NCBI GenBank assembly: GCA_023395575.1
Contig: JAEWZA010000181.1
Coordinates: 1 to 11,470, forward strand
DNA: 11,470 bases
Direction of reading: 5' to 3'
DNA from: Bacillota bacterium
GTDB taxonomy: Bacteria > Bacillota > Clostridia > Acetivibrionales > DSM-1351
The notes under the pieces are model-generated. The model saw only the letters and a list, made by a program, of their open reading frames with translations, was not told the origin of the DNA and made no database searches. A program made the translations under genes and the position numbers. This document shows positions 1 through 5,274 of this stretch, one piece after another (the first letter of the stretch is position 1; every line of letters begins with the position of its first letter).

Positions 1-752
1 GTAAGCTTGTGATGAATGCAACAGGTAGTGATCCAGTGTTATTAATTGATAAGAATGGTGTAAGATTTGATAAGCTATTTACGCAATTATCATTTAGCAT
101 AAAAGGTAAGAAAACCTATATTAATAAGCTGAATCGTAATGGATTGGATGGAAATATTGTTTTATATACAAATGACTATGGTTCAACAAATAGGGCACGT
201 ATTAAAAATACATCTGTTAGTATTGAAGATGGTACTGTAAGCTCTATAATCAGAGACACTTTACAAGAAGTACCCATAAAAAGAGATAGTAGCTTGCTTA
301 GTTTTTTTGGGAAAAGTTCTGTGCTACCTGATGAGCTAGGTATTAAAGTGGGGGATAAAATTAGTATAGAAATGGAACCTGAAATTACTGGGTCATATGA
401 AGCTTATGAATGTGGCTGTATGCTAGTAGAGAATGGAATATCAGTAGTTCCAGATGAGTATAGGTGGGTGGGTTCGCTAAACAACCGAGATCCTCGTACA
501 GCTATTGGAATAAAAGAGGATGGAAGAGTTGTCCTATTTGTTGTTGATGGTAGACAGCCTGATTATAGCAGTGGCCTTACAGGCAGGGAGCTTGCTGAAT
601 ATTTGATATCAATTGGAGTTAAGCATGCCGCAATGCTAGATGGAGGTGCAACATCTCAGATGTTTGTGGGTGGTGAACTGAAAAACAAGCCTTCATATAG
701 AGGTATTGAAAGACCAGTTGCAGGAGCACTTATAGTTAAAGTGAAAAATTGA
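1..752 (+). CDS. phosphodiester glycosidase (NAGPA) domain protein, 5'-partial
   Basis: This is the C-terminal part of a protein of the NAGPA family (phosphodiester glycosidase, named after the enzyme that uncovers mannose-6-phosphate). Bacterial members are usually exported and thought to act on sugar-phosphodiester bonds of surface polymers; the substrate here is unknown. Numbering from the in-frame GTG at position 9, the family signatures are NNRDPRTAIGI (about 157-167, Arg163), VVDGR (Asp180), and LDGGATSQM (Asp211), followed by an ERPVAGALIV end. The frame stays open to the window edge with no stop, GTG at 9 has no ribosome site visible, and the usual N-terminal part of the domain and any signal peptide are missing, so the true start lies upstream. 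The last gene product residues are VKVKN before TGA. No clear terminator follows. Domain assignment is firm; biological role is not. Confidence 0.85.
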   Translation, partial: KLVMNATGSDPVLLIDKNGVRFDKLFTQLSFSIKGKKTYINKLNRNGLDGNIVLYTNDYGSTNRARIKNTSVSIEDGTVSSIIRDTLQEVPIKRDSSLLSFFGKSSVLPDELGIKVGDKISIEMEPEITGSYEAYECGCMLVENGISVVPDEYRWVGSLNNRDPRTAIGIKEDGRVVLFVVDGRQPDYSSGLTGRELAEYLISIGVKHAAMLDGGATSQMFVGGELKNKPSYRGIERPVAGALIVKVKN

Positions 753-805
753 TAGTGATTGCAATGGTTTTAGATGATATTTTTTGGTTATGCAAGTCAA
801 TTGAA

Positions 806-851
806 TTTCAAAGTTTTTTCCTTTCAGGTTTTCAAAGTATTTGATTTCAGG
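806..851. repeat. imperfect tandem repeat, 23-24 bp unit, two copies
   Basis: TTTCAAAGT plus a short T-rich filler plus TTTCAGG occurs at 806-828 and again at 830-851. The segment ATTTCAAA (805-812) is also matched by the inverted TTTGAAAT at 879-886. No function can be assigned. Confidence 0.5.
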
Positions 852-955
852 CGAATTATGTGTTTATGGCATTTCGAATTTGAAATATCTTTTTAACAAA
901 ATTCATCTACAAAAGAGGAATATTTATTGACTTAGTAGAATATATTACCTGGTAG

Positions 956-984
956 TAGTACTAGCTTAGAGATAGTACTATAAT
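956..984 (+). promoter_or_regulatory. candidate fabZ promoter -10 with paired TAGTACTA boxes
   Basis: The palindrome TAGTACTA occurs at 956-963 and again at 973-980, centres 17 bp apart; the second lies inside the perfect palindrome ATAGTACTAT (972-981) and overlaps a consensus TATAAT at 979-984. No good -35 sits at the proper distance (956-961 is TAGTAC). The half-site resembles my recollection of the TTAGTAC half-sites of FapR operators that control fatty-acid genes in Firmicutes, and fabZ is the next gene. Transcription from this -10 would begin near 990, at the start of the leader dyad. Promoter placement is inference; the repeat is seen directly. Confidence 0.45.
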
Positions 985-1103
985 ACTCAAGCTTAACACA
1001 TAAAAATCTGTTGGCGTTGGTGCGGTAGAATTATCAAGGGTTTGTTGCCAAAAAAATTCCTTGAATTAGTATTGGTTAGATTTTTTATGTGGGAAAGCTG
1101 AGT
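985..1103 (+). other. long imperfect dyad; candidate structured 5' leader of fabZ
   Basis: The arms 985-1009 and 1078-1103 pair over about 22 bp in blocks: ACTC/GAGT, AGCTT/AAGCT, CACAT/ATGTG, five A with a T6 run, and TCT/AGA. Inside, CCTTGAATT (1059-1067) can pair with AATT-AT-CAAGG (1029-1039), or its GAATT can fold back on AATTC (1055-1059) under a CCAA/TTGG pair (1048-1051, 1072-1075), leaving the T6 run 1081-1086 just downstream. GCCAA (1047-1051) can also pair with TTGGC (1011-1015). The alternatives exclude one another, as in attenuator leaders. I do not recognise a known riboswitch class. A small mobile element is the other possible reading. Confidence 0.4.
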
Positions 1104-1187
1104 TAAATAAATAAAAATAGCTACCATAAGATGCAACTACATTTATTAAGTTGTGCTGATTATGGTACATTGGAGGGTTGGGATTTA

Positions 1188-1616
1188 ATGCTTACAAATA
1201 AAGAAATCAGAGAAATATTACCTCATAGGTATCCATTCCTGCTGGTAGACAAGGTTATTGAACTTGAGCCAGGCAAAAGAGCAGTAGGAATTAAGAATGT
1301 ATCGGCAAATGAGCCTTTTTTTCAGGGACATTTTCCGGATTATCCTATAATGCCAGGAGTGCTAATAGTTGAGGCGCTTGCTCAAATAGCTGGCATAGCA
1401 GTTGCTGTTATAGATGAGAATAAAGGTAAATTAGGAGTATTTGCAGGTATAGACAACCTGAAGTTTAAAAATCAAGTTTTACCTGGGGACGTTTTAACTC
1501 TTGAGGCTGAAATATTATTATCCAAAATGGGTGTTACTAAAGCAAAAGTTAAGGCTACCGTTGATGGAAAGCTTGCAGCTGAAGGAGAAATAAAGTTTGC
1601 AATGACAAAGGTTTAA
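1188..1616 (+). CDS. fabZ: 3-hydroxyacyl-[acyl-carrier-protein] dehydratase FabZ
   Basis: FabZ is the cytoplasmic hot-dog-fold dehydratase of type II fatty-acid synthesis; it turns (3R)-hydroxyacyl-ACP into trans-2-enoyl-ACP. The 142-residue product has the usual FabZ length. Motifs seen are ILPHRYPFLLVDKV (10-23) and GHFPDYPIMPGVLIVEALAQ (47-66), with the catalytic pair His48 and Glu62 both present. I chose ATG 1188 because GGAGGG (1172-1177) stands ten bases before it and the protein then begins MLTNKEIREILPHRYPF, as FabZ proteins do; the in-frame ATG at 1131 lacks a ribosome site. The gene is alone here: no other fab gene is adjacent and murC converges on it from the right. No simple terminator follows; the inverted-repeat element at 1639-1749 might serve as one. 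Confidence 0.95.
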   Translation: MLTNKEIREILPHRYPFLLVDKVIELEPGKRAVGIKNVSANEPFFQGHFPDYPIMPGVLIVEALAQIAGIAVAVIDENKGKLGVFAGIDNLKFKNQVLPGDVLTLEAEILLSKMGVTKAKVKATVDGKLAAEGEIKFAMTKV

Positions 1617-1821
1617 GTACTGAATAAAGTCGAATTTATGTGACTGTTGCAAAACAATAATTTCTGTATACTAATTACTTATTGCACGGGAGTACTATTT
1701 AAGGAATTCACCGTTGATATATCATATTTTTTGTTTTGCGACAGCCTCATATATTGCGGGTATTATATGTTGATTACTTAACTCGTTGTGCAATTAATTT
1801 TGATTGGAATTTGCTCTGGAA
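1617..1821. other. non-coding gap between convergent fabZ and murC
   Basis: These 205 bases lie between two convergent stop codons. They contain the inverted-repeat element described separately. I find no compact hairpin with a T tract for either gene, so how transcription ends here is unclear. Confidence 0.6.
1639..1749. mobile_element. candidate MITE-like element with 19-bp terminal inverted repeats
   Basis: The left end reads TGTGACTGTTGCAAAACAA (1639-1657), and the right end read on the minus strand is TGAGGCTGTCGCAAAACAA (1749-1731); 16 of 19 positions agree. As RNA from the plus strand the inner 14 bases pair throughout, one pair being G-U. The element is 111 bp, has no open frame, and is flanked by TA on both sides. 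The ends resemble those of insertion sequences that start with a CTGT(T/C)GCAAAA-type repeat. It may instead be a terminator or RNA hairpin between the convergent genes. The repeat is seen; mobility is inference. Confidence 0.45.
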
Positions 1822-3225
1822 CTATTTATTTCCTCTTTTATTAATAAAAATTTCTCCAACCCGTACTACATCTCCGGCGCCCATTGTTAATATTAAATCA
1901 TCTGCTTGGGCATTTTTATCAAGATAATCTGCAATGTCCTGAAAATCACTGATGTAAATGGCATTTGCGCCATTTTGACGAAGTTTTTCTGCTAAAATAC
2001 TGGAATGTATATCGCCAGGATCTTTTTCTCTGGCAGCGTAAATATCAGTTATTATTATATTATCTGCATCACCAAAAGAATCTGAGAACTTGTCTAAAAA
2101 AGCCTTTGTTCTTGTATAAGTATGAGGCTGAAAAACACACCATAACTTATTGTGTGCAGTATTCTTAGCTGCGCTGAGAGTTGCTTGAACCTCTGAGGGA
2201 TGATGGGCATAGTCATCAATTACTTTAATATTATCTACCAAACCTTTCAACTCAAAACGTTTGTGACTTCCGCCGAAAGCTAGAAGACCAGCTATGATAT
2301 CCTCCATACTGCAGCCGCAGGTATAACAGGCAGCAATAGCTGCAAGAGAATTGCTTACATTATGCTTTCCAGGCACTGAAAGTGAGACGGTACCTAACAT
2401 ATCACCGTCTTTATAAACATCAAAATAACCAAATCCCATGTCATTATATCGAATATTTTTAGCATTCCACATAGCATTTGGATTTTTCAGACCATAGGTT
2501 ATTATATTACAATTTTTATTTTTCACCACTGCAAGTGTATTATCATCATCTGCACAAGCCACTATATACCCATTTTGTGGGACTAAGGAAATAAACTTTT
2601 CAAAGGTTGACTTAATATGGTCTAAGTCTTTGAAATAATCCACATGATCTACTTCAATGTTCAAAACTACTGACATAAATGGATGAAATTTTAGAAAGCT
2701 GCAATAATATTCACATGCCTCAGTTATAAAGAACTCGGATTTACCTATTCGGGTGTTTCCCCCAATGCAATCTAACTCACCCCCGATATGAACTGTGGGG
2801 TCAGTATTAGCTTCCAACATAATAGAAGTTATCATGGAAGTAGTTGTGGTTTTCCCATGTGTACCAGCAATTGCAATGCCAAAGGAGTGTTTTTTCATTA
2901 AGAGCCCAAGAAGTTCTGCACGATCAATAATGGGTATATTTAATTGGCGTGCGCGAACAATCTCTTCATTATCATCTTTAACTGCAACTGTATATATAAC
3001 AAGGTCAGGATTATTAATATTTTCTGATTTGTGGCCGATAAAAATTTGAGCACCTTTGTTTTCCAGCTTCTGGGTTGCTTTTGAGGACTTAATATCTGAA
3101 CCGGAAACCTTATAACCTTGGCTTAAAAGGATTTCAGCTAGGCCACTCATACTTGAACCGCCAATTCCTATAAAATGTACATTATTGATATCTTCAGATT
3201 CCAAAATATTTGAATTATTATTCAA
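1822..3225 (-). CDS. murC: UDP-N-acetylmuramate--L-alanine ligase MurC
   Basis: MurC adds L-alanine to UDP-N-acetylmuramic acid using ATP, the first step in building the peptidoglycan stem peptide, in the cytoplasm. The order of motifs is that of the Mur ligases: an N-terminal UDP-binding glycine loop GIGGSSMSGLAEIL near residue 20, the ATP loop AGTHGKTTTTSM near 120, the central EACEYYCSFLKFHP and NIEVDHVDYF segments, then DDYAHHPSEV and FQPHTYTRT in the last domain. Length, 467 residues, is normal. I chose TTG at 3225-3223: on the minus strand AGAGGAG (3240-3234) lies eight bases before it. The in-frame GTG at 3234 overlaps that ribosome site and would only add three residues. The gene is transcribed away from purR, outside any cell-division cluster, from a likely promoter near 3424-3452. 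Confidence 0.95.
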   Translation of the reverse strand: MNNNSNILESEDINNVHFIGIGGSSMSGLAEILLSQGYKVSGSDIKSSKATQKLENKGAQIFIGHKSENINNPDLVIYTVAVKDDNEEIVRARQLNIPIIDRAELLGLLMKKHSFGIAIAGTHGKTTTTSMITSIMLEANTDPTVHIGGELDCIGGNTRIGKSEFFITEACEYYCSFLKFHPFMSVVLNIEVDHVDYFKDLDHIKSTFEKFISLVPQNGYIVACADDDNTLAVVKNKNCNIITYGLKNPNAMWNAKNIRYNDMGFGYFDVYKDGDMLGTVSLSVPGKHNVSNSLAAIAACYTCGCSMEDIIAGLLAFGGSHKRFELKGLVDNIKVIDDYAHHPSEVQATLSAAKNTAHNKLWCVFQPHTYTRTKAFLDKFSDSFGDADNIIITDIYAAREKDPGDIHSSILAEKLRQNGANAIYISDFQDIADYLDKNAQADDLILTMGAGDVVRVGEIFINKRGNK

Positions 3226-3270
3226 AGAAAACACTCCTCTATATTAAACTATCTAATTTATTGCAAGGCA

Positions 3271-3355
3271 GAAAATATCTCCCGCTTCTATAAGCGGCGG
3301 TTACCGCTTTGATTTTCAGGCGGCGAGAATATGTCCCCCTCGCTTACACGCCGCT
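3271..3355. repeat. GC-rich palindromic repeat element in the murC leader
   Basis: This island is far richer in G and C than its surroundings. GAAAATATCTCCC (3271-3283) recurs as GAGAATATGTCCC (3325-3337), 11 of 13 bases the same, 54 bp on. AAGCGG (3292-3297) can pair with CCGCTT on either side (3282-3287 or 3304-3309), giving two rival hairpins. GCGGCG (3320-3325) pairs with CGCCGC (3349-3354), or GCGAG (3323-3327) with CTCGC (3339-3343). It looks like a REP-type extragenic element, or a structured leader, since the murC transcript should run through it. Confidence 0.5.
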
Positions 3356-3423
3356 GATGTAATGAAATATTCTACAATTAAAAATTTCATTTTGAAGCTA
3401 AGCGTTATAAGTTCGTCATAAAA

Positions 3424-3452
3424 ATAATACATTATTTTCATAGAAATGTAAA
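3424..3452 (-). promoter_or_regulatory. likely SigA-type promoter of murC
   Basis: Read on the minus strand, TTTACA (3452-3447) is followed after exactly 17 bases by TATTAT (3429-3424). This is a good vegetative promoter pointing at murC. It predicts a leader of about 190 bases that includes the GC-rich hairpin element. Confidence 0.6.
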
Positions 3453-3561
3453 AGGTATTGGGAAAACTAAATTAAATTATAGAAATAAACCTACTTGTAT
3501 ATTAAATAGTATATGACGCTTATAGGGCAAATATATTAAAGTTATAAAGTTTGATTAATAA

Positions 3562-3605
3562 ATTACCGAATAATAATATGAATTTGAGTGTAATTATTCG
3601 GAAAT
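3562..3605. promoter_or_regulatory. paired PurBoxes (PurR operator), autoregulatory site
   Basis: ATTACCGAATAAT (3562-3574) and the inverted ATTATTCGGAAAT (3593-3605) each match the B. subtilis-type PurBox pattern AWWWCCGAACWWT at 12 of 13 positions; both have T in place of the C after CCGAA. They are opposed and 18 bp apart, close to the 16-17 bp known for PurR operators, and sit over the promoter of purR itself. Confidence 0.75.
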
Positions 3606-3616
3606 TATTATATAAT
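3584..3616 (+). promoter_or_regulatory. likely promoter of purR
   Basis: TTGAGT (3584-3589) is followed after 16 bases by TATTAT (3606-3611), which runs directly into a consensus TATAAT (3611-3616). The -35 lies between the PurBoxes, and the right box abuts the -10, so bound PurR should block RNA polymerase. The leader to purR would be about 165 bases. Confidence 0.55.
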
Positions 3617-3786
3617 AGTAAAGGTTGTTGTATAAATTTTTTGTTTGCGGTATTATCAAAATATATTGATAGGTATTGTAAGGCAAAGTAAGGCAGGGTA
3701 TGAAATTTACGACAGCTTGAAATTAAAGATACACGTACTGACGGCAGACAATAGATAAATGCAAACTAAAGATTTGAGGAGATAAA

Positions 3787-4602
3787 ATGGATAAGATCCA
3801 ACGAAATGAAAGACTTACAATTATAATGAAGACATTATGTGACAATCCCAATAAGATATTTACGTTAGGTTACTTCTCGGGAATGTTCGGTTCAGCTAAA
3901 TCTACAATTAGCGAGGATTTGGACTTTTTACAGAAAACTTTTCAAAAAAATTCTTTGGGAAATATCATTACTATTGCGGGAGCTTCTGGAGGAGTCAAAT
4001 ATGTTCCTTATATGAATGAAAACCACATTCAGTTAACACTTGATGAGCTTTCAAAGGAATTATCAAAACAGGATAGAGTACTGCCAGGAGGGTATCTTTA
4101 TATCCTTGATATTATATATAACCCTGAATGGGTGAATAAGATTGCTATGATTTTTGCGAGTAAATTCTATAATTTGGAACTGGATTATGTGATAACAGTA
4201 GAGACTAAAGGAATTCCGCTAGCATTTGCGACTGCTCAGTACTTGGATGTTCCTCTAGTTATTGTAAGGCACTATAATGTAGCTACTGATGGCGCATCTG
4301 TGAATATTAACTATCTTTCAGGATCATCAAAAAAAATACAGACTATGGTACTTCCTGTGAAGTCACTAAAGAAAAATTCTAAAATTTTGTTTATTGATGA
4401 TTTTATGAAGGGTGGAGGAACATCAAAAGGCATTATTGAAATGGCAAATCAATTTGAAAGTGAAGTTGTGGGCATAGGAGTTCTTATTGAAACAAATCAA
4501 CCTGAAAAAAAATTGGTAGATAAATATTACTCATTAGTTACTTTAAATTCGTGTCTGGATTTCCAAGAGGATACAGAAATTGACATAAAACCAAGTAAAT
4601 AA
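3787..4602 (+). CDS. purR: purine operon repressor PurR (Bacillus/Clostridium type)
   Basis: PurR is a dimeric DNA-binding protein that represses purine synthesis genes and lets go when PRPP is high. The first 70 or so residues form the winged helix, with the conserved SAKSTISEDLDFLQ segment and AGASGGVKYVP at its end. The rest is a phosphoribosyltransferase-like domain whose PRPP loop reads ILFIDDFMKGGGTSKG (200-215, Asp204 and Asp205). At 271 residues it is slightly shorter than the 285 of B. subtilis PurR. The start ATG follows GAGGAG (3776-3781) by five bases. It is divergent from murC and followed after 129 bases by spoVG, as in many clostridia. Two PurBoxes over its own promoter point to autoregulation. 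No strong terminator follows the gene. Confidence 0.96.
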   Translation: MDKIQRNERLTIIMKTLCDNPNKIFTLGYFSGMFGSAKSTISEDLDFLQKTFQKNSLGNIITIAGASGGVKYVPYMNENHIQLTLDELSKELSKQDRVLPGGYLYILDIIYNPEWVNKIAMIFASKFYNLELDYVITVETKGIPLAFATAQYLDVPLVIVRHYNVATDGASVNINYLSGSSKKIQTMVLPVKSLKKNSKILFIDDFMKGGGTSKGIIEMANQFESEVVGIGVLIETNQPEKKLVDKYYSLVTLNSCLDFQEDTEIDIKPSK

Positions 4603-4663
4603 ACAAAATTCCGCAAAATTCAAGTAAATTTTTACGAATATATTGAAAAAATCAATTAAAAAA

Positions 4664-4692
4664 GAAGGAATGTCTGAATTATTGGCGAATAT
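4664..4692 (+). promoter_or_regulatory. SigH-type promoter of spoVG
   Basis: GAAGGAAT (4664-4671) fits the SigH -35 pattern RnAGGAww, and GGCGAATAT (4684-4692) fits the -10 pattern RnnGAATww, with a 12-base spacer, which is the expected distance. SigH is the transition-state and early sporulation sigma factor, and spoVG of B. subtilis is a classic SigH target. Confidence 0.8.
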
Positions 4693-4731
4693 TAGATATA
4701 ATCACATAATATTTCTTGGAGGTTTGCCATT

Positions 4732-4983
4732 ATGGAAATTACAGACATTAGAATTAGGAAGATTGAAACAGAAGGAAAGATGAAAGCAGTTGTATCGGTA
4801 ACATTTGATAATGAGTTCGTTGTGCATGACATCAAAATTATTGAAAGCCAGAACGGTTTGTTCATGGCGATGCCAAGTAGAAAGACACCTGATGGTGAGT
4901 TTAGAGATATTGCGCATCCAATAAATGCACAAGCAAGAGAAAAGCTTCAAAGTGCAATTTTAGCAAGTTACGAAAACTTATAA
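4732..4983 (+). CDS. spoVG: septation/sporulation regulator SpoVG
   Basis: SpoVG is a small nucleic-acid-binding regulator first known from sporulation, where it affects asymmetric septation and cortex formation; in other Firmicutes it binds DNA or RNA and controls virulence or stress genes. The 83-residue product matches the family across its length: MEITDIRIRKI at the start, a central FDNEFVVHDIKIIE strand region, then FMAMPSRKTPDGEFRDIAHP (49-68), the most conserved block, and a C-terminal helix REKLQSAILASYE. GGAGG (4718-4722) stands nine bases before the ATG. A SigH-type promoter lies just upstream, and an unusual phased purine tract plus a strong terminator lie just downstream, so it is probably a single-gene transcript. 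Confidence 0.97.
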   Translation: MEITDIRIRKIETEGKMKAVVSVTFDNEFVVHDIKIIESQNGLFMAMPSRKTPDGEFRDIAHPINAQAREKLQSAILASYENL

Positions 4984-4997
4984 GAAATTAGAATGAA

Positions 4998-5093
4998 TTT
5001 AGGAAAGATTCAGGAAAAGTTTTGAAAGTTTTGGAAACATTAAGGAAAAGTTTAGGAAAATTAGAAAAAATAGGAAATGTTTTAGGAAAGATT
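4998..5093. repeat. helically phased AGGAAA tract in the spoVG 3' region
   Basis: Nine purine units, mostly (T/A)AGGAAA with two GAAA variants, follow one another; the last G of each lies at 5003, 5014, 5024, 5034, 5045, 5056, 5064, 5074 and 5086, a mean step of about 10.4 bp. The first and last units carry the same 13 bases, TTTAGGAAAGATT (4998-5010 and 5081-5093), 83 bp apart, close to eight helical turns. The step is not a multiple of three and stops occur in the frame after spoVG, so it is not coding. It lies between the spoVG stop and its terminator. Confidence 0.75.
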
Positions 5094-5095
5094 AT

Positions 5096-5125
5096 AAAGG
5101 ATACTTTAATAGGTATCCTTTTTTT
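5096..5125 (+). terminator. intrinsic terminator of spoVG
   Basis: AAAGGATAC (5096-5104) and GTATCCTTT (5113-5121) form a nine-pair stem with an eight-base loop. The 3' arm runs into a run of T from 5119 to 5125, the pattern of a Rho-independent terminator. Confidence 0.9.
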
Positions 5126-5274
5126 AATGCTTATATCCGAATTCTCTGATAGGATATAGAATATTGCACAACTTATATATAATAATGCATAAATATTTAG
5201 TTATTGTAATGGGTTGAAATTATTCTTTAAAAATGAGAGAATATATCCTGTAAAAATAAATGGAGGCTTTGACA
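5126..5274. promoter_or_regulatory. upstream region of the GlmU-like gene
   Basis: Between the spoVG terminator and the next gene lie an inverted repeat TATATCC/GGATATA (5132-5138, 5152-5158), a TATAAT at 5178-5183 without a good -35, and TTGAAA at 5213-5218 without a clear -10. A promoter must be here because a terminator precedes it, but I cannot place it with confidence. Confidence 0.35.

Larger units (their letters stand above)
753..1187. other. non-coding region between the NAGPA gene and fabZ
   Basis: I see no gene in these 435 bases. The left half is AT-rich and holds an imperfect tandem repeat (806-851). The right half holds two TAGTACTA boxes, a TATAAT hexamer and a long dyad that probably forms the fabZ leader; these are listed separately. 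An in-frame ATG at 1131 would extend FabZ by 19 residues, but it has no ribosome site and the extension does not look like FabZ. Confidence 0.7.
3226..3786. other. divergent regulatory region between murC and purR
   Basis: There is no gene in these 561 bases. From left to right they hold the murC ribosome site, a GC-rich hairpin element (3271-3355), an imperfect inverted repeat (3407-3420 with 3512-3523), the likely murC promoter between those arms, the purR promoter with two PurBoxes (3562-3616), a small dyad TATCAA/TTGATA (3654-3659, 3666-3671), and a tandem GTAAGGCA pair (3678-3685, 3688-3695) in the purR leader. Confidence 0.75.

Noticed and set aside
985..1103. T-box, SAM, FMN, TPP, cobalamin, purine or c-di-GMP riboswitch
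   Set aside because: I looked for their hallmark conserved strings and found none, so only an unclassified leader is claimed.
1131..1187. Upstream extension of fabZ from an in-frame ATG at 1131
   Set aside because: No ribosome site precedes it, the 19 extra residues do not fit the family, and ATG 1188 has GGAGGG at a suitable distance and gives the standard FabZ N-terminus.
1639..1749. Simple Rho-independent terminator for fabZ or murC
   Set aside because: The stem encloses a 73-base loop and no T tract follows the 3' arm on either strand.
1736..1927. Short plus-strand open frame overlapping the murC end
   Set aside because: It runs antisense into murC codons and has neither a ribosome site nor a recognisable domain.
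2795..3049. Plus-strand open frame inside murC (and the similar one at 1965-2168)
   Set aside because: Antisense shadows of a well-matched MurC reading frame with conserved motifs throughout.
3226..3234. GTG start for murC at 3234
   Set aside because: The GTG overlaps the end of the AGAGGAG ribosome site, leaving no spacing; TTG at 3225 has eight bases.
4702..4950. Minus-strand open frame across spoVG
   Set aside because: It is the antisense of spoVG, which is conserved over its full length and has a ribosome site and promoter.
5001..5090. CRISPR array or coding repeat for the AGGAAA tract
   Set aside because: Units are only 10-11 bp with no spacers, and the period is not a multiple of three with stops in the frame after spoVG.
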